From contig JABYQS010000111.1 of assembly GCA_022592435.1 (NCBI GenBank), positions 1 through 64,000 of the forward strand: 64,000 nt of DNA. The letters are read 5' to 3'. The translations under genes and the position numbers were made by a program. This document shows, in pieces, positions 33,707 through 44,642 of the stretch; the stretch's first letter is position 1; each line of letters begins with the position of its first letter. Under the pieces are notes generated by a model. The model was given only the letters and a program-made list of their open reading frames with translations, was not told where the DNA came from and made no database searches. Source of the DNA: Cerioporus squamosus. Taxonomy: Eukaryota > Basidiomycota > Agaricomycetes > Polyporales > Polyporaceae.

Positions 33707-36114
33707 TCAGAGCGTAGGCTCTTCCCGACCATAGCACAACTCTCGATGTCGAGGCCAGTCCGCCCGTTGGCACTGAGAATCGCAATACCTATAGATGCGA
33801 TTAGCGACGCTGTACGAGTAGTAAACGACACGAATTGGACACATACCATGCGTTCTGACACCGCGAGCACTTCCGCACCATCGCGGTCCGACAAGAGCAC
33901 CATGAGCACGCGTACAGCATCGCCAATCCCGGACCCAGCTGGACGCAATGGTCCTCGCTACTGGCGCAACTGCACCTCAAGGGTCCTCGGAGGAGCGATG
34001 CGAGAGTAGTCTTGTTGTGCGGCTCCCACCAGCTTGCATATGCATCGCCTCGGTCGAGGTCCTTGCCTGCAATGCTCAGGTTCTGGCTGGCATCCGAGTC
34101 GGCAGTGGCGTCCGAGGGAAGTGGGTCTCGAACGAACGACCTCTGTCGAGGCTCGTCGAGTTGGTCGAACCGCTCCACGAGTGTGACCCACTTGCTGTAA
34201 CCCTGAGAGAAGTGGTGGACGAGAGCCTTACTTCCTGCTCCTGTCGGTCTCTCCACTACCCCATAGCCTAGCTTCTCGAGTGTACATGCAAGCTGTTCGC
34301 TCCGGCGCAGGAGGGGCTGTAGTCAATCGGTGATGAGTATCAGTACTCCAGACGCATGTCGCAGCAATCCCTCACCTGGATTACCTCGAGCTCCGGAGGA
34401 ACCATGTGCCCCTTGTAGACCAGTATACTGATGAGCGTCAGGTCGACGATATGCGACAGTACGCGCGGGTCGTCGGGAGCGTCGGGTGTCAACGTGGCAG
34501 TGTGGTCTATCGCTGCTTGCAGACACGCGAGGCCCGCTTGCCGCCTCCGCCAGTCCGACGGTCCCGTTTGAAGGAGGAGGGTCAAAGCTTTCGCGAAGGA
34601 GAGCTCGATTGCGAACGCCTGTAGTCTTCTCCTCAGGTACAGGGTGGTATCCGTAGACCGGAGTCCTTCGATCGCGGCCTGTAGTGCCTCCTCCCGATCC
34701 TCGGAATATTTGCAGAGAGTGAAGTACGCGTACTCGTGTCTCGGGTTTCGCTGGAGCACCGCACGAGCGTGGCTGGACGCCGTATCGGGGGATGCACAGC
34801 GAGAAAGATGCTCCAGGGCAAGAACGTCGGCGATGTCAAGGAACAGAGGGTGTTCGCGTCTTCGCAGGGTTTCGATAGCTTCGGGTAGATACGCATGCCA
34901 AGGACCGTACTCTTCAGTTGTGCTTGCCTTGGTGTCGGGCGAGTCATCTTCTTCGTGCAATGATGGGCCCTCCAAAAGGAATTTAGCGACCCCGACGCCG
35001 AACTCGTAGAAATCGCCGCGTGTGACCGATTCCTGCAATAGAGCGCGGACCACAATCATCTGTGCGGTAGTGTAGCGCCCCTCGCTTCCAGGAACAGCGT
35101 TGCGATGCGCGAGTCCAGTATTGTCAGCGTGATCGCCTGAGCGGGAGAAAGAACAATGGCGGGGAGGAGAATCGTCGTGTGGGGCAGGGAGGCCAAAGAA
35201 GACCCACGCGGAGACACAGCGGAGACTGACGTTTTTACTATGAGTCAAGGCCGCAAGGAAGTCAAGGATCCGCGCTCGTGTTGCCGTCTCTCTCGGGGGA
35301 CGGGTTCTTGCGCAAGCGATTAGGAGAGGTATGGCGTGGATGATGGTTTCGTGAGATACGGCGGGTTCCTCGAGGGCGCTCAAGGCGAGATCGGCGACGA
35401 AGGTGACGGAGAATTCCGGAGGCATGTGGGGCTCGGCGCTGGCCTGCGGGAGAGTAATGATTCCGATGCAGTGGCACAGCGTCACCAGAACATATTCGAT
35501 GTTGTACTCGACAGAGCGCCATGCGGGTTTCCACTTGGCGAAGATGGTGATAAGTCCGCGTAAGACTGCCAACTTGACCGTATCGTCGCCATGCCGCGCC
35601 AACAGTGATATGAGGTTGAGTAGCATGAACGTGCCGTCGACGTCGACCAGGCACAGCGTCCGTGGTAAAAGGCCTATGAAAAGGAGATGTCAGCGACTTG
35701 AAAGGTGAGTATTGACGAACAACCTACCTTCTTCAAGCAAGCCACGGCAGAGGGAGGCGTCAGCACACATGTCGACCCATATCACGGTGACGGCGTCGCA
35801 AATGGGCCACTCTTTGCGGAACGCGGCCATATCGAAAACACTACACAACCGCCTCGCGATTGCAGGCAGTCGTTCGTGCACTTTTCTCAGCCCGCTTCTT
35901 GTATTAGAGTCTGTGGTGTAAGCTGTGAACGGGAGACAACGGTAGCAGATGCGTGGCCCGGGTACGTACTTGGTATGCGCAGACGGCGGCGTAGGTGGGC
36001 GGCCGCGTCGTACAGTTCCAGTCTCAGAGCATAGATCTCCTTGCATAGTTTGATGTAAGAGGCCTCCGAGAGATCATCCGTGGCGTTCTCGACATCCCTC
36101 CTAAGGCGTGGCAT
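33707..36114 (-). CDS. MYND-finger protein A
   Basis: Five exons (36114-35970, 35910-35728, 35673-34376, 34316-33847, 33788-33707) give 725 residues. The long third exon encodes a helical, repeat-like region (LISLLARHGDD, HAIPLLIACARTRPP, AYFTLCKYSEDREEAL) resembling HEAT/TPR-type solenoids. The C-terminus carries a MYND zinc finger: CSWC, then KCSRC at the end of exon 4, then YCDSQCQRADWPRHRELC in exon 5. MYND fingers are protein-interaction modules, so this is probably a scaffold or regulator in nucleus or cytosol. The segment TTLASLLRGPLRCSC just before the finger is shared by all copies and is not a motif I know. It is the downstream member of a head-to-tail pair with gene B. Confidence 0.85.
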
Positions 36115-36693
36115 AGTGCGAGGTTCTCGAGGAAAAAAGCAGAGTAACAGTGCCGCACAACGATCACATATCAGCGTCGGTTCACCGAAGTAGTAACCAA
36201 AGAGCTCCCTAGTACTCACCGGTAGCTTGAGTTCTTCCAAAGGCTTGAAGGTCAAGAAGTCGGAGGGCAAGTTATGAAAAACGTCGCGACAAATTGCTTT
36301 TAGGGTTCGACAAATTGAGCTTACCTACCTAGTAGGCTCTGGTGGCAGTGCTCACTCCGGGATCTCCCGTGAACTGGTTCAACTCTGGCGCGTCGAACCT
36401 GCGTTCCGGATTCTCCTCGAAAGGAGCGGCTGGTCAGACGGTCAGCAAATCGAGAGCTACATAGAATAAATAGTTCCTGTATATCCGAAATATGCCTGGT
36501 GTCATACTTGTACGATGAGCGGTGACCTCTGTTCGAGCTCCGAAGTGGATGCCAGCAGTGCGCGCAGCGACACGCTGGCGTCCGGGAACAGCCCATGTTG
36601 GAGTCCGTGAACGCTTTATCTCTATGAACGAATTAATGCGTGCCTCAGTGATAGCGATTCTGAAGTGTGGACGTAACGAAACCTGACCTACTC
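36115..36693. other. Spacer between MYND genes A and B
   Basis: About 580 bp; presumably the promoter of A and the 3' end of B. No gene or clear TATA box seen. Confidence 0.55.
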
Positions 36694-39069
36694 TCATTCT
36701 CGACACACCAATTTATGCTGCGGCCAGTGCGCTCGCTGGCACTGAGCATCGCAATACCTGCAGCGATAGAGGTGAGCAAGAGCGAACAACGAAAGGACCA
36801 GTCGGATTGTATGACTTACCATGCGTCCTGGCACCGGGAACATTTCCGCACCTTCGCAGTCCGACAGGAGCACCACGAGCAGGCATACAGCAACGCCAAC
36901 CCAGGGCACAGCTGCACGCATCCGTCCTCGCTGCTGAGGCAGCTGCACCTGAGGGGTCCCCGAAGGAGCGACGCCAGCGTGGGCTCGTTGTCAGGTTCCC
37001 ACCACGATGCATACTTGTCTTCGTCGTCACGGTCACGGTGGTTGTCATCTCCACTCGATGGGCCCGAGGACGAGGACGAGGACGAGGACTCGGATTCAGC
37101 GGATGGATCGCTGTTGTTGAACGCCCGGTGCTGCTCGTCGGCTTCGTCGAATCGCTCGACGAGCGCTGCCCACTTGCTGTAGCCTTGCGTGAAGTGGAAC
37201 GCCAGAGCCTCGTGCCCGACTCGCACAGGACTATCCGCGACCTCGTAGCCTAGACCTTCACGAGTACGCGTCGACTTGTTGATAAATTGCACCAACGGCT
37301 GTCAGAAGTGGTGTGAGTGATGAGGCCCAACGCGGGTAAACAGAGATGGCCATACCTTGATCCTCTCGAGCTTAGGGGTATAACAATCCCCTCCGAGGAC
37401 CATCAAGTGGATAATCGCCAGGTCCAGTACACGCGCTAGCTCGCGCTGATCGACGGGAGCATCCTGGATGAACGCGAGCGCGTGCTTCATCCCAGCGTCG
37501 ACGTACTTGTGCGCGGCCGCCCTTCGGTGCCAATCCGGCGGCGCGGTCTGAAGCAGGAGCCTCCGCGCCTTCGCGAAGGAGAGCTCGATTGCCGACACCT
37601 GGAGCCGCCTCTGCAGGTATACCGTGAGGTGCGCGAGCCGTAGTCCTCTCGTCGTGGCCTGAAGGGCCTCCTCCCGGTCCTCGCTGTGTTCTGCAAGAAT
37701 CGCGTAGGCATAGGCGTGTTCCGCATTCCGTTTGAAAACCTCGCGTGCATGGGACGCGGCCGCGGCTACAGACCCTTCACGAACAAAGTGCTCCAGGGCG
37801 AGCGTGTCGGCCATGTCCAGGTGTGCCTTGTCTTGGCGTCTTCTGAGGACCTCGACGGCTTCGGGAAGGAGCGAGTACCAAGAGTCGCGTCCGGCACGAG
37901 AGATCGCCTTGAAGTCCTCGACTCCACGGTCGGGGAATGGGCCGTTTGTAAGCAGCTGGGCCATCCCCACGCCGAACTTGTAGAAGTTTTCTTCCTTGGA
38001 CATGGCGTGTAACAGCGTACGTAACTCCTGCGTCTGTTTCTGTATGGATTCCTGCTCGCTACCAGGCGAGGCATCGCGACGTGCAAGCGCAGGGAAGTGG
38101 GTGGTATGGCGAGCTGAGCTGGACGTGGGGCCACTAGCATCGATGGGAAGGGAGTCGCGATCTGCGACAGCGAGGTCGCAGAAGACCCATGTGCATACAC
38201 AGCGGAGACCGGGGTCCTTGCTGTGTATCAGAACAGCGAGCAAGTCGAGGATGCGATCTCGTGTCTCGCTCTCCTGTGGTGGACAGGCTTTAGCGCAGAT
38301 GATCAGAAGAGGGATGGCGTGTATGAACGTCTCGTAGGATGTTTCGACATCTTCGAGGGCTTCCAAAGTGATTCCAGCGAGAAAGCGAACGGAGAGCCCC
38401 GAGGGAAGCGCGAGTGGGGCGGTTGCGGGGAGGGTAGCGACACCGATGCAGTGATACAGCGTAATCAGGACGAACTCGACGCTGTACTCGTCGAAGGACC
38501 ATCGCATCTTCCACCTAGCGACAATGCCCGGAAGTGAGCGTACGATTTCCGATCGGACCGTGTCGTCGCCATGTCGTGCTAGCAGAGAAAAGAGCTGAAG
38601 TACCGTGGTTGAGCTGCCCGTCTCAACCAGCGGCAGAACCCATACTAACAGACCTATGACATACAAATGGTGAGAAAATGCGACAAGAGCACCATGTCAG
38701 CATCCTGACCTTCTTCGAGTAATGTCCTGCACAGGACGGCATCGGCGCATATCTCGATCCAGATGATCATGACGACGTCGCAATACATCCAGTCTTTCCG
38801 GGTGCAGGCAATATAAAACAGGCTGAATAACGTCTCGGAGACCTCAGGAAGCATCAGGGCCATGTCTTTCAGTCCGCTTCTGGTCCCCGTATCTATGGTC
38901 AGATATGAGTGCATATAAGAATTGAGAAGAGATAGATAGACTCACTCGGCATGCCCAAGTGACGGCATACCTGGACGGCTCCTGCGTCAAGTGTTCGGCC
39001 AGCGATGAGGTTGCATACTTCGCAATATAGATCCTCGGAAGTGCCATGAACTCTGGGCAGTCCCGGCAT
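36694..39069 (-). CDS. MYND-finger protein B
   Basis: Five exons (39069-38946, 38892-38710, 38653-37356, 37298-36820, 36757-36694) give 715 residues. Exons 2 and 3 are 183 and 1298 nt, exactly the lengths in gene A, although the proteins differ widely in sequence. This points to selection on the solenoid. The C-terminal finger is complete: CSWC, KCSRC, YCDAQCQRAHWPQHKLVC. A Ser/Asp-rich low-complexity insert (SAESESSSSSSSSGPSSGDD) before DKYASWWEPDNEPTLASLL is unique to this copy. The start ATG at 39069 opens MPGLPRVHGTSEDLYCEVC, in register with exon 1 of gene A. The role is as for gene A: an interaction scaffold of unknown pathway. Confidence 0.85.
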
Positions 39070-39581
39070 GAATTCGGGGACGTGGCATGGCTACACGGAG
39101 CGAGATAGCTTAATGAGTCGGTGTAGTTACGGAGGCTGTGTCCTGCATTCCCGACGCTGACAAGCGGTAGACCTTCTTAGCTTAACGTTGCGAGTGTACA
39201 GTACATACAACATCCTCACGATCAAGTTCAGTCGATCGGATAGCTTGAGGATAGCAGTTGAGGTTGCGTTGAAGCACTATTGGTGGCTCGTTGGTAGCAA
39301 CCGACTGGGGACGTCGCGTTCAGTAGTGGCGGTGCTCTGGGAATACCCGGCTTGAAAGCGCCTTGATCCAGCGTCAGTCTAGGCCGGTCTCGACTAGTAT
39401 GCGCGTTCCGCTGACCTTTTTCTCCTCAGTACTCTTCGAACTCGGCCTGCTCGAACTCGACCGTCAAACGACTGCCGAACGGTTCTTGTCGACAACTTGT
39501 CTACACGGGGGAGCGGCGTTTCACAAAATTCCTATGGAACGGCCCGTTTGAAGACATTTGGTAATTTTTCTACGACCAGAC
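39070..39581. other. Intergenic upstream of MYND gene B
   Basis: No gene seen; presumed promoter of MYND gene B. Confidence 0.5.
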
Positions 39582-40060
39582 TTAAACTGTCAAACCACGA
39601 CTGTTCATGAACTGGGCTAATCTGAGATAGCCGGGGTCAATATAGCCATATAAGGACAGACCGGACGTACTCGCGCAGCACAATTTCTGGCCATAACAGG
39701 GCATTTTGGGCAATATCAGAGCACATCCAGTCAGGCATCGGGGCAGGTAATTATGAGCGCACAGTGTGTAGGGTAACAGGACGTCTATTGCACGATGCAC
39801 CAAATAAATACATGCGTATATACTACGACATAATAATGCTACTGCAGATGAGGGGAACAGTGCGAATTCCGCGTTGCGCAACCAGGCATGGCTCGGAGAG
39901 AGAGGGAGTCCGAGCACCTGCATAGAGCATCGTCGACATCAGTAGCCATGGCAAAGGATGTGAGACACAGGCTGCTCACCTGCACTGAGTCGTGAACTTG
40001 AAGAAGGTCGGCACCTGTCAGAACGTCAAAGTCTGCAGGCTCGAAGGGGGAAGGGAACAT
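39582..40060 (-). CDS. Small hypothetical protein
   Basis: Two exons (40060-39980, 39917-39582) give 138 residues. The family is not recognised. Support comes from a strong TATAAAA box about 50 bp upstream of the ATG and from a clean 62-nt intron (GTGAGC to ATGCAG) that joins in phase. The N-terminus MFPSPFEPADFDVLTGADLL is acidic and not a signal peptide. The second exon starts VLGLPLSPSHAWLRN and ends in a cysteine-rich, moderately hydrophobic stretch. That tail could be read through from non-coding sequence if a further intron was missed. Confidence 0.45.
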
Positions 40061-40110
40061 GGGGGGGAGGAGGAAAGGAGCAACCGGGGACAAGTCGAAG
40101 GGCGGCCGGG

Positions 40111-40118
40111 TTTTATAA
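40111..40118 (-). promoter_or_regulatory. TATA box of small hypothetical gene
   Basis: The minus strand reads TTATAAAA, 51-58 bp before the ATG at 40060, followed by a CT-rich leader typical of fungal promoters. Confidence 0.6.
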
Positions 40119-40899
40119 GGGCAAAGTCAACCGTGGGAGTGAAGAAAAGCCTGGAAACGATGCTCAGTTCCGGTGTGGTGCCGGTATCGGGGCTTGCAGT
40201 CGGCCTGAGGTGTTGGCGAGATCGGCCAGATTTCTTTCCATGGACCGTCCATGAAGAGTCTTGGATTATCTGTGAGCCTCGTATTCCACATCTCTCCACG
40301 GATCACTCGAAGTCGTTCTACGAAGTGGTATCATAAACTGACTATAGACAGGCCTGGTCCGTGAAAAGTCGTAAAACGCCAGTTGGCCGTGTAAGCACAG
40401 AACTCGTGAGACTGGGCGGGCATATGTTGAACCTCGGTGAATCTGGACTCCGCATCCATCGATCCCGGTATTCGTAATGATCTCCGGCGGACTACCACTC
40501 TCGCCGCGACAGAAAAGCCGAGCTTGAGATGAGAAGATGCCGTGCCAAGTGTCTTGAGAGTGGCCATGCGCCCACTGCGGACTGTCAGAGCTGCACGTAT
40601 ATCACCATGCGGAGATCGCTCACTGTTGCCGAGTAGCTTCGCAAGCCATTTGTCGTCGGTAAGTGTGTACGGTCAGAGCCATTGTACGTTTTGGTCGTTC
40701 TCCGCTGACCCTCTGTGGTGGATAGGGGCGATCGTAGAGACGTCTTCGTTAGGCAACGAAAGCAACGAAAGCTAAATGCTTACGCCGGTCCGACAGGTGG
40801 GAGAAACGCGGATCTAAGATCGAAGGTTGGCTGTAAAAACCTCGCTACACTGCCACAAACTCTCCCTCTCCTCCTCATCCTACCACCTCGACGCTGCCC
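40119..40899. other. Divergent intergenic region
   Basis: About 780 bp; a pyrimidine-rich tract at 40860-40885 precedes the F-box gene start. No gene is supported. Confidence 0.5.
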
Positions 40900-42695
40900 A
40901 TGCCCCCTATGACAGAAGAAAATCACCCCGTCTACCTGGCCGAGAGGTTGCTAGACGCCTTGCGGAACTCTCACACGAGATTGGAGTGAGTAACCGCCTC
41001 TTCCGACCGTTACAGAGACACTAATGCACGATGTTCCCATGAATGACGTAGCCTGGACGTTGTATGTCCGCGCACGCTCTGCCACCGTCTCGTTATACTC
41101 ACAATTGACTCCAGCTCAAGCACTTGGAAGAGACAGCTTCTGCCATCCTCGCCATCACCAGAAGCGGCATCACTAGCTACGCCCCTATCAATGTCCTCCC
41201 CGCCGAGGTCCTTGGGATAGTCTTTCAGCACTTCCTCCCGTCAGAGGGCCGTGGCTTCCGCTTCAACGGCTACGACGTGCCGCGGATGGCAGATGAACTA
41301 CGCTCAAGGATCGTTCTGACCCACGTCTGCAGACGGTGGAGACATGTCGCATTGAACATGGCCTCGCTCTGGACCCTCATCGACGAGTTCTCTCATGACT
41401 CCTCTTCAGCATTCCTCGCACGCTCTGGCGACATGCCCCTCCAGGTCTACGTCAAGCAGACTTTGTGCCATGATGCAGGGCAGACGCTTATCCCTTACGG
41501 TCCCAGGATACGCGACCTCCACCTCAACATCCCTAAGGAACGCCGGTCAATCATCCCTTCGACCACGTCCGTGCTCCCATTTGATGCACAGAAGCTAGAG
41601 CGGCTGTGCATCGTCACCGAGGCCAGGCCCTTTGACGAGAGTCGCCCAAACATCGACCTCGACATGTCCCCGGTCCTCTTCCCAGGTCCCACGCCTCGTC
41701 TCAAGATGCTCATCCTCCGTGCCATGTGCTGGCTCCCCGCCATCCCGTACAACAACCTTACGCATCTCCACATCACGCAAGGAACTCCCGTCTCCCTCAT
41801 CACCATTCTCGGCTTCCTCGGCCGCTGCACCGCGCTCGAGGAACTCATCCTCGTCGACATCTACATCGGCAGTGCGACTGCGGTCCCTCTTGATCACGCT
41901 GTCTCACTCCCACACCTTCGCATGCTCGTCCTCGGGATCAACCAGTCGCACCTCTCCATGCGGCGCCTCCTGCAGTACCTCCTGCTCCCCTCCACCGTCA
42001 CCCTGCGTGTCAACGGCGTGTACGCGTTCCGCGCGTTGAGCGATCTACGCCCCTTCCCGAAGCTCCCCTTCACCGCAGGCCTCGACACGCTCTCAATCGA
42101 CCACACGCGCGGTCGCCTCCTCGTCCGGGCATCCGGACCGTCCTCCGCGCTGCTGCTGGACTTCAAGGAGTACCCGATCGCGAGCCACGACCTCGCGATA
42201 CACCTCATGAAGTCGATCATCCCGTTCGACAACATCGTCGATCTCCGCTACTGGTCGCACACCCTCCACGCGCGGCTCGCGGTGCACCTGCTCGCCGACG
42301 CGCACATGCCGTCCCTGGCGAAGTTCTCCTTTGTCGACGGCGGCGCCGACGTCCCCATCCCCGTAGAGCCCCTGGCGGGAAAGCGCGAAGAATATGTGCA
42401 CGCGATATCGTGCGCACTGGACAGGTCGCCGAACCTGCAGGAGCTTCAGCTATGGTCAGGGGACGCGGAGCTCCCGTCGCGGCTTGCACTACGCGCCAGC
42501 GCGCCGTCGCTGCGTACACTCGTGTTTCACTATAGGGGGAAAGCCGATGCTGTCTCTATTGACGTGCTCCGGCAGCAGGCTGAGGACGCGAGGATGTGCT
42601 CGTGCACGCAGTGCGAGCCTCCCATGAAGTTACCCCGGGTTGATCCTGTTCACCACATCTACGAGTGGGGAACTTACGCTCCTGACGATCTGTGA
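40900..42695 (+). CDS. F-box protein with 10-nt microexon
   Basis: Three exons (40900-40985, 41052-41061, 41115-42695) give 558 residues. Without the 10-nt exon CCTGGACGTT the first and third exons cannot be joined in frame; with it both introns are normal (66 and 53 nt). The third exon opens with a helical stretch, then the canonical basidiomycete F-box APINVLPAEVLGIVFQHFLP and LTHVCRRWRHVALNMASLW. Leucine-rich segments follow (RLKMLILRAMCWLP, HLRMLVLGINQSHLS). F-box binding to SKP1 in an SCF ubiquitin ligase is expected, with the leucine-rich part choosing the target. It shares the microexon with the F-box gene at 63250. Confidence 0.85.
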
Positions 42696-42989
42696 GTGGC
42701 TCTACATGATCAGATTGATCCGACTAACCATGATAGTCAGTAACAATCCTGCGCTGTGTCGTCTTCCTCAGTGGAGCGACAGTCGGACCATGTCGATTGT
42801 CTACAACGAACGATCGCAGCGTTAGGTCAAGTTTGTTCGTAACGGCTCTCGCGTGGCGCGCATATGCTGAGCATGCTTCTCGTACTGTGTTGCAATACAT
42901 AATCAATCACAAATGTTCAGCCAATATCACAGCAGAGAAAAGCATCATAAGCCTTGAATTTGTCTGGCGTGCCTGTGTACGGTGGTAAT

Positions 42990-43948
42990 TCAGTAGGCGA
43001 GCACGACGCCGGACCTTTCCCATTCGCTCCATCTCGGCAATACTTCCTGAACCACGAAATGCGCCACATCCTTCCTCGACACCCTGTAAGCACTGCCCAT
43101 GTTCCCATCCTTCTTCGAGCGATAGGGCGCCTTCCCCGCCTTCCCGACCTCGTCCCCGCGGCACTCCCCGTCTGTCAGCAGCGCGGGCCGCATGATCACC
43201 AAGTGCTTGAGCTCGCCCTGGCCGAGAAGCCCCGGTGACGACTGCCAACCCTCCGGCAAGATGCCCTTGCTGGGCGCGTCCTTGGACGACCATGACAAGC
43301 CTGCGGAACGCGCAAGGATGCACTCCATGCCGAGCTTGTCGGCGTGCGCGGCCGGGAGGACAGCGCCATAGAGCGGCTTGAGGGCGAGCGGGACCGCAGA
43401 ATGCGACTCGGACGTGATGCCCATGGAGGTGACGATGACGAAGCGCGGCTGTGTTTCTGGTGCGCAAAGAGAGTTTGGGATTGTGCTTAGGACATTGAGG
43501 AGCGAGCGAGTGCAGAGGTCGGGAGGGTCGAGCACAAAGCCGCGGCTCATGCTGAAGCTCGGCTTGCCGCCTGGAACCGCCGCGGTCAGTTACGGTTATC
43601 GAGCAGGCGCGGGATAGACGGTGGACTGACCGATTGTAAATAGTACAACGTCCACTTTCTCGCCACCGGCCTGGAAGGCCGCCTGCCAGGCGTTCCTGAC
43701 GTCGTCTCGGTTGAGCGCGTCGCCGCGCACGAGTTGTGCCTTGCCGTTCTTGATAAATGGCAGTATCTGTTCGTCGTTGTCGAACACGGAGGTCGAACGC
43801 AGGAGGAACGTCACAGTCGCGCCTTGCTCTGCAGTGGAACATTGAGCAATCGAATGTCAGAGCGAAGATACGGAAGACGCGTACTCAGCAACCTAAGTGC
43901 AGAATAGTAACCGATGTTCTTCGATCCGCCGAGTACGAACGCGTGCAT
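42990..43948 (-). CDS. NAD(P)-binding Rossmann-fold protein, copy 1
   Basis: Three exons (43948-43885, 43828-43631, 43570-42990) give 280 residues. MHAFVLGGSKNIGYYSALRLL is a Rossmann beta-turn-alpha unit with the GGSKNIG dinucleotide loop; VTFLLRSTSVFDNDE and LVRGDALNRDDVRNAW follow as in NmrA-like reductases. No catalytic Tyr-x3-Lys is obvious, so catalysis is not assured. The C-terminal DVAHFVVQEVLPRWSEWE is shared with the copies at 60 and 62 kb. Exon lengths 64, 198 and 581 are identical to the intact copy at 62107. A TATAAGAG box stands about 70 bp upstream, matching the one before the 62-kb copy. Confidence 0.85.
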
Positions 43949-44017
43949 GTTGGATTGAGCTGAGAGGAATGTGGTTGGTGTGTCTGGTGAGTTTGAGGAT
44001 GCCGAGGCCCGGTCCAG

Positions 44018-44025
44018 CTCTTATA
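44018..44025 (-). promoter_or_regulatory. TATA box of NAD(P)-binding copy 1
   Basis: GGAGGTATAAGAG on the minus strand, 70-77 bp upstream of the ATG. The paralog at 62107 has GAAGGTATAAGAAG at nearly the same distance. Confidence 0.6.
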
Positions 44026-44183
44026 CCTCCTCGGAATGAGACTCTGTCGATCTACGTGCGCTTGCAGTGACATGAATGCTCGTACAGCCCCTGACAGCGG
44101 GCGGAGCCGGCGTGAGGCGGCCGCCATTGGCAATCCTCTCGACGCGTACGCACGAGGGTTGCGCCGGGAGAAGCCGAGACCGT

Positions 44184-44212
44184 GGGAGGAGGGGGGGAGG
44201 GGGGTCCGGGGG
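44184..44212. repeat. G-tract repeat, copy 1
   Basis: Contains A-G7-A-G6-TCC and a further G5 run; TGCACTTT follows after a few bases. Capable of forming a G-quadruplex. Confidence 0.6.
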
Positions 44213-44619
44213 TCCTTACTGCACTTTTGGCAGTCCATTTGTGCAAGCCTTGCGGAGGCTTATAAAATGTGTCAGTGGTCTCTACAAACATGATTTCATG
44301 ATTGGAACCACTCACAAAGGTTCGAGAATGAACATCAAAGATTGGGCACTACTATAGACGTTGTATGACCTTCCCTCTCGATGGTTTCGGGCGTCTAGTT
44401 GCTATATTGGGTATTGCGCGCTCGAACCACAAACTGAGGTCGATATGTCCCGGACACCGTTGGGGCTTGGCAGATGGAGAGGGAAATGCTGCTGTATGAC
44501 TTCCCCTCCGCAAAGCATCAAATGAGCCTTCTCAGTGTCTGTGACGGTCTGCTGTCTGACTTCAGATTATGTTTGTCTGAAAACATGCGGAAAACATACT
44601 ATATATGGTATGTTCCCAC

Positions 44620-44642
44620 GGGGGAGGGGGGGAGGGGGGTCC
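44620..44642. repeat. G-tract repeat, copy 2
   Basis: Contains the same A-G7-A-G6-TCC word and is likewise followed by TGCACTTT; it lies 435 bp after copy 1 in the same orientation. Confidence 0.6.

Noticed and set aside
42907..43842. 311-codon minus-strand open frame
   Set aside because: Reads through both introns of the NAD(P)-binding gene in the wrong frame.
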